This document shows, one piece after another, positions 8,515-9,289 of a DNA stretch of 9,289 nt (position 1 is the first letter of the stretch; the number at the start of each line of letters is the position of its first letter). The notes beneath the pieces were generated by a model. The model was not told where the DNA came from. It was given only the letters and a program-made list of their open reading frames with translations, and did not search any database. This stretch comes from Aquabacterium sp. (GTDB lineage: Bacteria; Pseudomonadota; Gammaproteobacteria; Burkholderiales; Burkholderiaceae_C). The position numbers were made by a program, and so were the translations under genes. Location: assembly GCA_017989885.1 (NCBI GenBank), contig JAGNPA010000030.1:1-9289 (forward strand). The letters are read 5' to 3'.

Positions 8515-8530
8515 GTCCGTACAATCGGAC
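8515..8530. promoter_or_regulatory. Inverted repeat enclosing a −10-like hexamer just before the small kinase start
   Basis: GTCCG (8515-8519) and CGGAC (8526-8530) are perfect inverted arms around TACAAT (8520-8525), which matches the sigma-70 −10 consensus TATAAT at five of six bases. If TACAAT is a −10 element, transcription would start at about 8531-8533, at the ATG itself, giving a leaderless message. That fits the lack of a Shine-Dalgarno sequence before 8533. Against this, no −35-like hexamer lies 16-18 bases upstream. Confidence 0.3.
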
Positions 8531-8532
8531 AC

Positions 8533-9288
8533 ATGAGCACTGCTGGTAATCCCTCTGACCCTGTTCCGGGACGTTCCGACTGGCCCGCTGACGAGCAGGC
8601 AGCGCTGCACCACGCCATGTCTCACGACCTGCGTGCGCCGCTGCGTGTGGTCGAGGGCTTCACACGCATCCTCAAGGAAGACTACGGCCCGCAGTTGGAT
8701 GCGCAGGCCAACCAGCATCTCGACCGCGTGCTGTCGGCAGCCGATCGCATGGAGGCGATGCTCAATGCCCTGTTGGCCCAGGCCCAGCTGACGAGCGAGC
8801 CCCTGCAACGTCAAGCTGTGGATGTGAGCGCGCTGGCCCGAGAGGTGGGGCGCGAACAGTTGGGCGTGCTCAACGGGGCGGCCCGTGCCGAGTTGGTGGT
8901 GGCCGATGGCCTGGTCGCGCAGGCCGATCCGGCCTTGTTGCGCCGGGTGTTCGAAAACCTGATCGGCAACGCGCTGAAGTACAGCGAGAAGGTGGATTGC
9001 CCGCGTGTGAGCGTGGGCGTCATCGCGGAAACCGATCCGGAAGTGTTTTATGTGCGCGACAACGGCGCGGGCTTCGACATGGAGTGTGCCAACAAACTGT
9101 TTGGCATGTTCCAGCGCCTGCACAGCGCCAAGGATTTTCCGGGCAATGGCGTCGGCCTGGCGGCCGTTCAGCACATTGTGCGTCGCCATGGCGGCCGCAT
9201 TTGGGCGGAAGCTGCGGTGGGGCAGGGCGCGTGTTTCTTCTTCACGCTCGATGCCTCATATCACCACCAGCGCCGCACCGAGCGCTGA
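8533..9288 (+). CDS. Small soluble histidine kinase, HisKA plus HATPase only, no sensor domain
   Basis: This 251-residue protein is a cytosolic sensor-type kinase core. HisKA spans about 22-87 with phospho-acceptor H31 in SHDLRAPL. The ATPase domain (about 95-240) has N146 in ENLIGNALKY (141-150), the G1 box DNGAGF (176-181), the F box FGMFQRLH (190-197) and the G2 box GNGVGL (204-209). The C-terminal stretch around FQRLH and HGGRIWAE resembles kinases of the bacteriophytochrome-like group, by recall. There is no membrane segment, PAS, GAF or receiver, and only about 20 residues precede HisKA. An upstream in-frame ATG at 8455 would add 26 residues of unlikely composition, so 8533 is preferred. 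No Shine-Dalgarno sequence precedes it. The gene is divergent from the c-di-GMP operon and stops one base before the window end. Its receiver partner is either in that operon or beyond the edge. Confidence 0.9.
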   Translation: MSTAGNPSDPVPGRSDWPADEQAALHHAMSHDLRAPLRVVEGFTRILKEDYGPQLDAQANQHLDRVLSAADRMEAMLNALLAQAQLTSEPLQRQAVDVSALAREVGREQLGVLNGAARAELVVADGLVAQADPALLRRVFENLIGNALKYSEKVDCPRVSVGVIAETDPEVFYVRDNGAGFDMECANKLFGMFQRLHSAKDFPGNGVGLAAVQHIVRRHGGRIWAEAAVGQGACFFFTLDASYHHQRRTER

Positions 9289-9289
9289 C

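Larger units (their letters stand above)
8408..8532. promoter_or_regulatory. Divergent intergenic region between the operon and the small kinase gene
   Basis: These 125 bases separate two start codons facing away from each other and must hold the promoters of both units unless transcription begins elsewhere. The region is richer in A/T than its surroundings, notably at 8411-8424 and 8455-8487. I could not find a convincing −35/−10 pair for either strand. The best plus-strand candidates are TACAAT at 8520-8525 (no good −35) and TTTGGA (8455-8460) with TGAATT (8478-8483) at 17-base spacing. On the minus strand TACATT, the complement of 8464-8469, is a weak −10 candidate. No sigma-54 or FliA-type pattern was seen. 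Confidence 0.5.

Noticed and set aside
8408..8524. Upstream extension of the hybrid kinase to an ATG at 8524.
   Set aside because: The added 39 residues precede the membrane segment, resemble translated intergenic DNA, and would overlap the upstream extension of the divergent gene.
8455..8532. Upstream start of the small kinase at 8455.
   Set aside because: It would add 26 residues of unlikely composition translated from the A/T-rich divergent promoter region. The ATG at 8533 gives a normal kinase N-terminus.
8407..9189. Minus-strand open frame (260 codons) opposite the small kinase gene.
   Set aside because: The plus strand encodes all canonical kinase boxes in this stretch, whereas the minus-strand product resembles nothing and is rich in His, Gln and Arg.

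Overview
The window looks like chromosomal DNA from a high-GC betaproteobacterium. Burkholderiales is most likely, judging from codon choice, the strong G/C bias at third positions and the style of the signalling proteins. This is an impression from the sequence and not a database result. It is gene-dense, with five protein genes. I see no tRNA, rRNA, CRISPR array, insertion sequence or phage gene.

Layout. (1) Positions 1-1125, plus strand: the 3' part of a bifunctional NAD(P)HX repair gene (epimerase plus ADP-dependent dehydratase), cut by the left edge. It is housekeeping and converges on the next unit, with 14 bases between the stop codons. (2) Positions 8407 down to 1140, minus strand: a tightly packed three-gene signalling operon. 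In order of transcription it encodes a membrane-anchored hybrid histidine kinase (three PAS domains, HisKA, HATPase, two receiver domains, HPt), a REC-PAS-GGDEF-EAL response regulator, and a GGDEF diguanylate cyclase. The first two genes overlap by ATGA, and the second and third are separated by three bases. (3) Positions 8408-8532: a 125-base divergent intergenic region. (4) Positions 8533-9288, plus strand: a small soluble histidine kinase with no sensor domain, ending one base before the window edge.

How the parts probably work together. The hybrid kinase has a complete His-Asp-His relay, and its terminal HPt domain needs an external receiver. The adjacent response regulator has an intact receiver, a full set of EAL residues and a GGDEF domain that has lost key catalytic residues. 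It therefore reads as a phosphorylation-controlled c-di-GMP phosphodiesterase. The third gene has an intact GGEEF active site and an intact RxxD inhibitory site, so it should make c-di-GMP. The operon thus appears to encode a signal input, a c-di-GMP-degrading output and an opposing c-di-GMP-making enzyme. The divergent kinase may feed the same circuit or a receiver protein beyond the right edge.

The most interesting points are the opposed enzymes in one translationally coupled operon, the degenerate and insertion-bearing GGDEF domain in the phosphodiesterase, and the sensorless kinase whose start lies just after a −10-like hexamer held in an inverted repeat. All component families are known. 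Any novelty lies in the arrangement and in the details of the degenerate domain.
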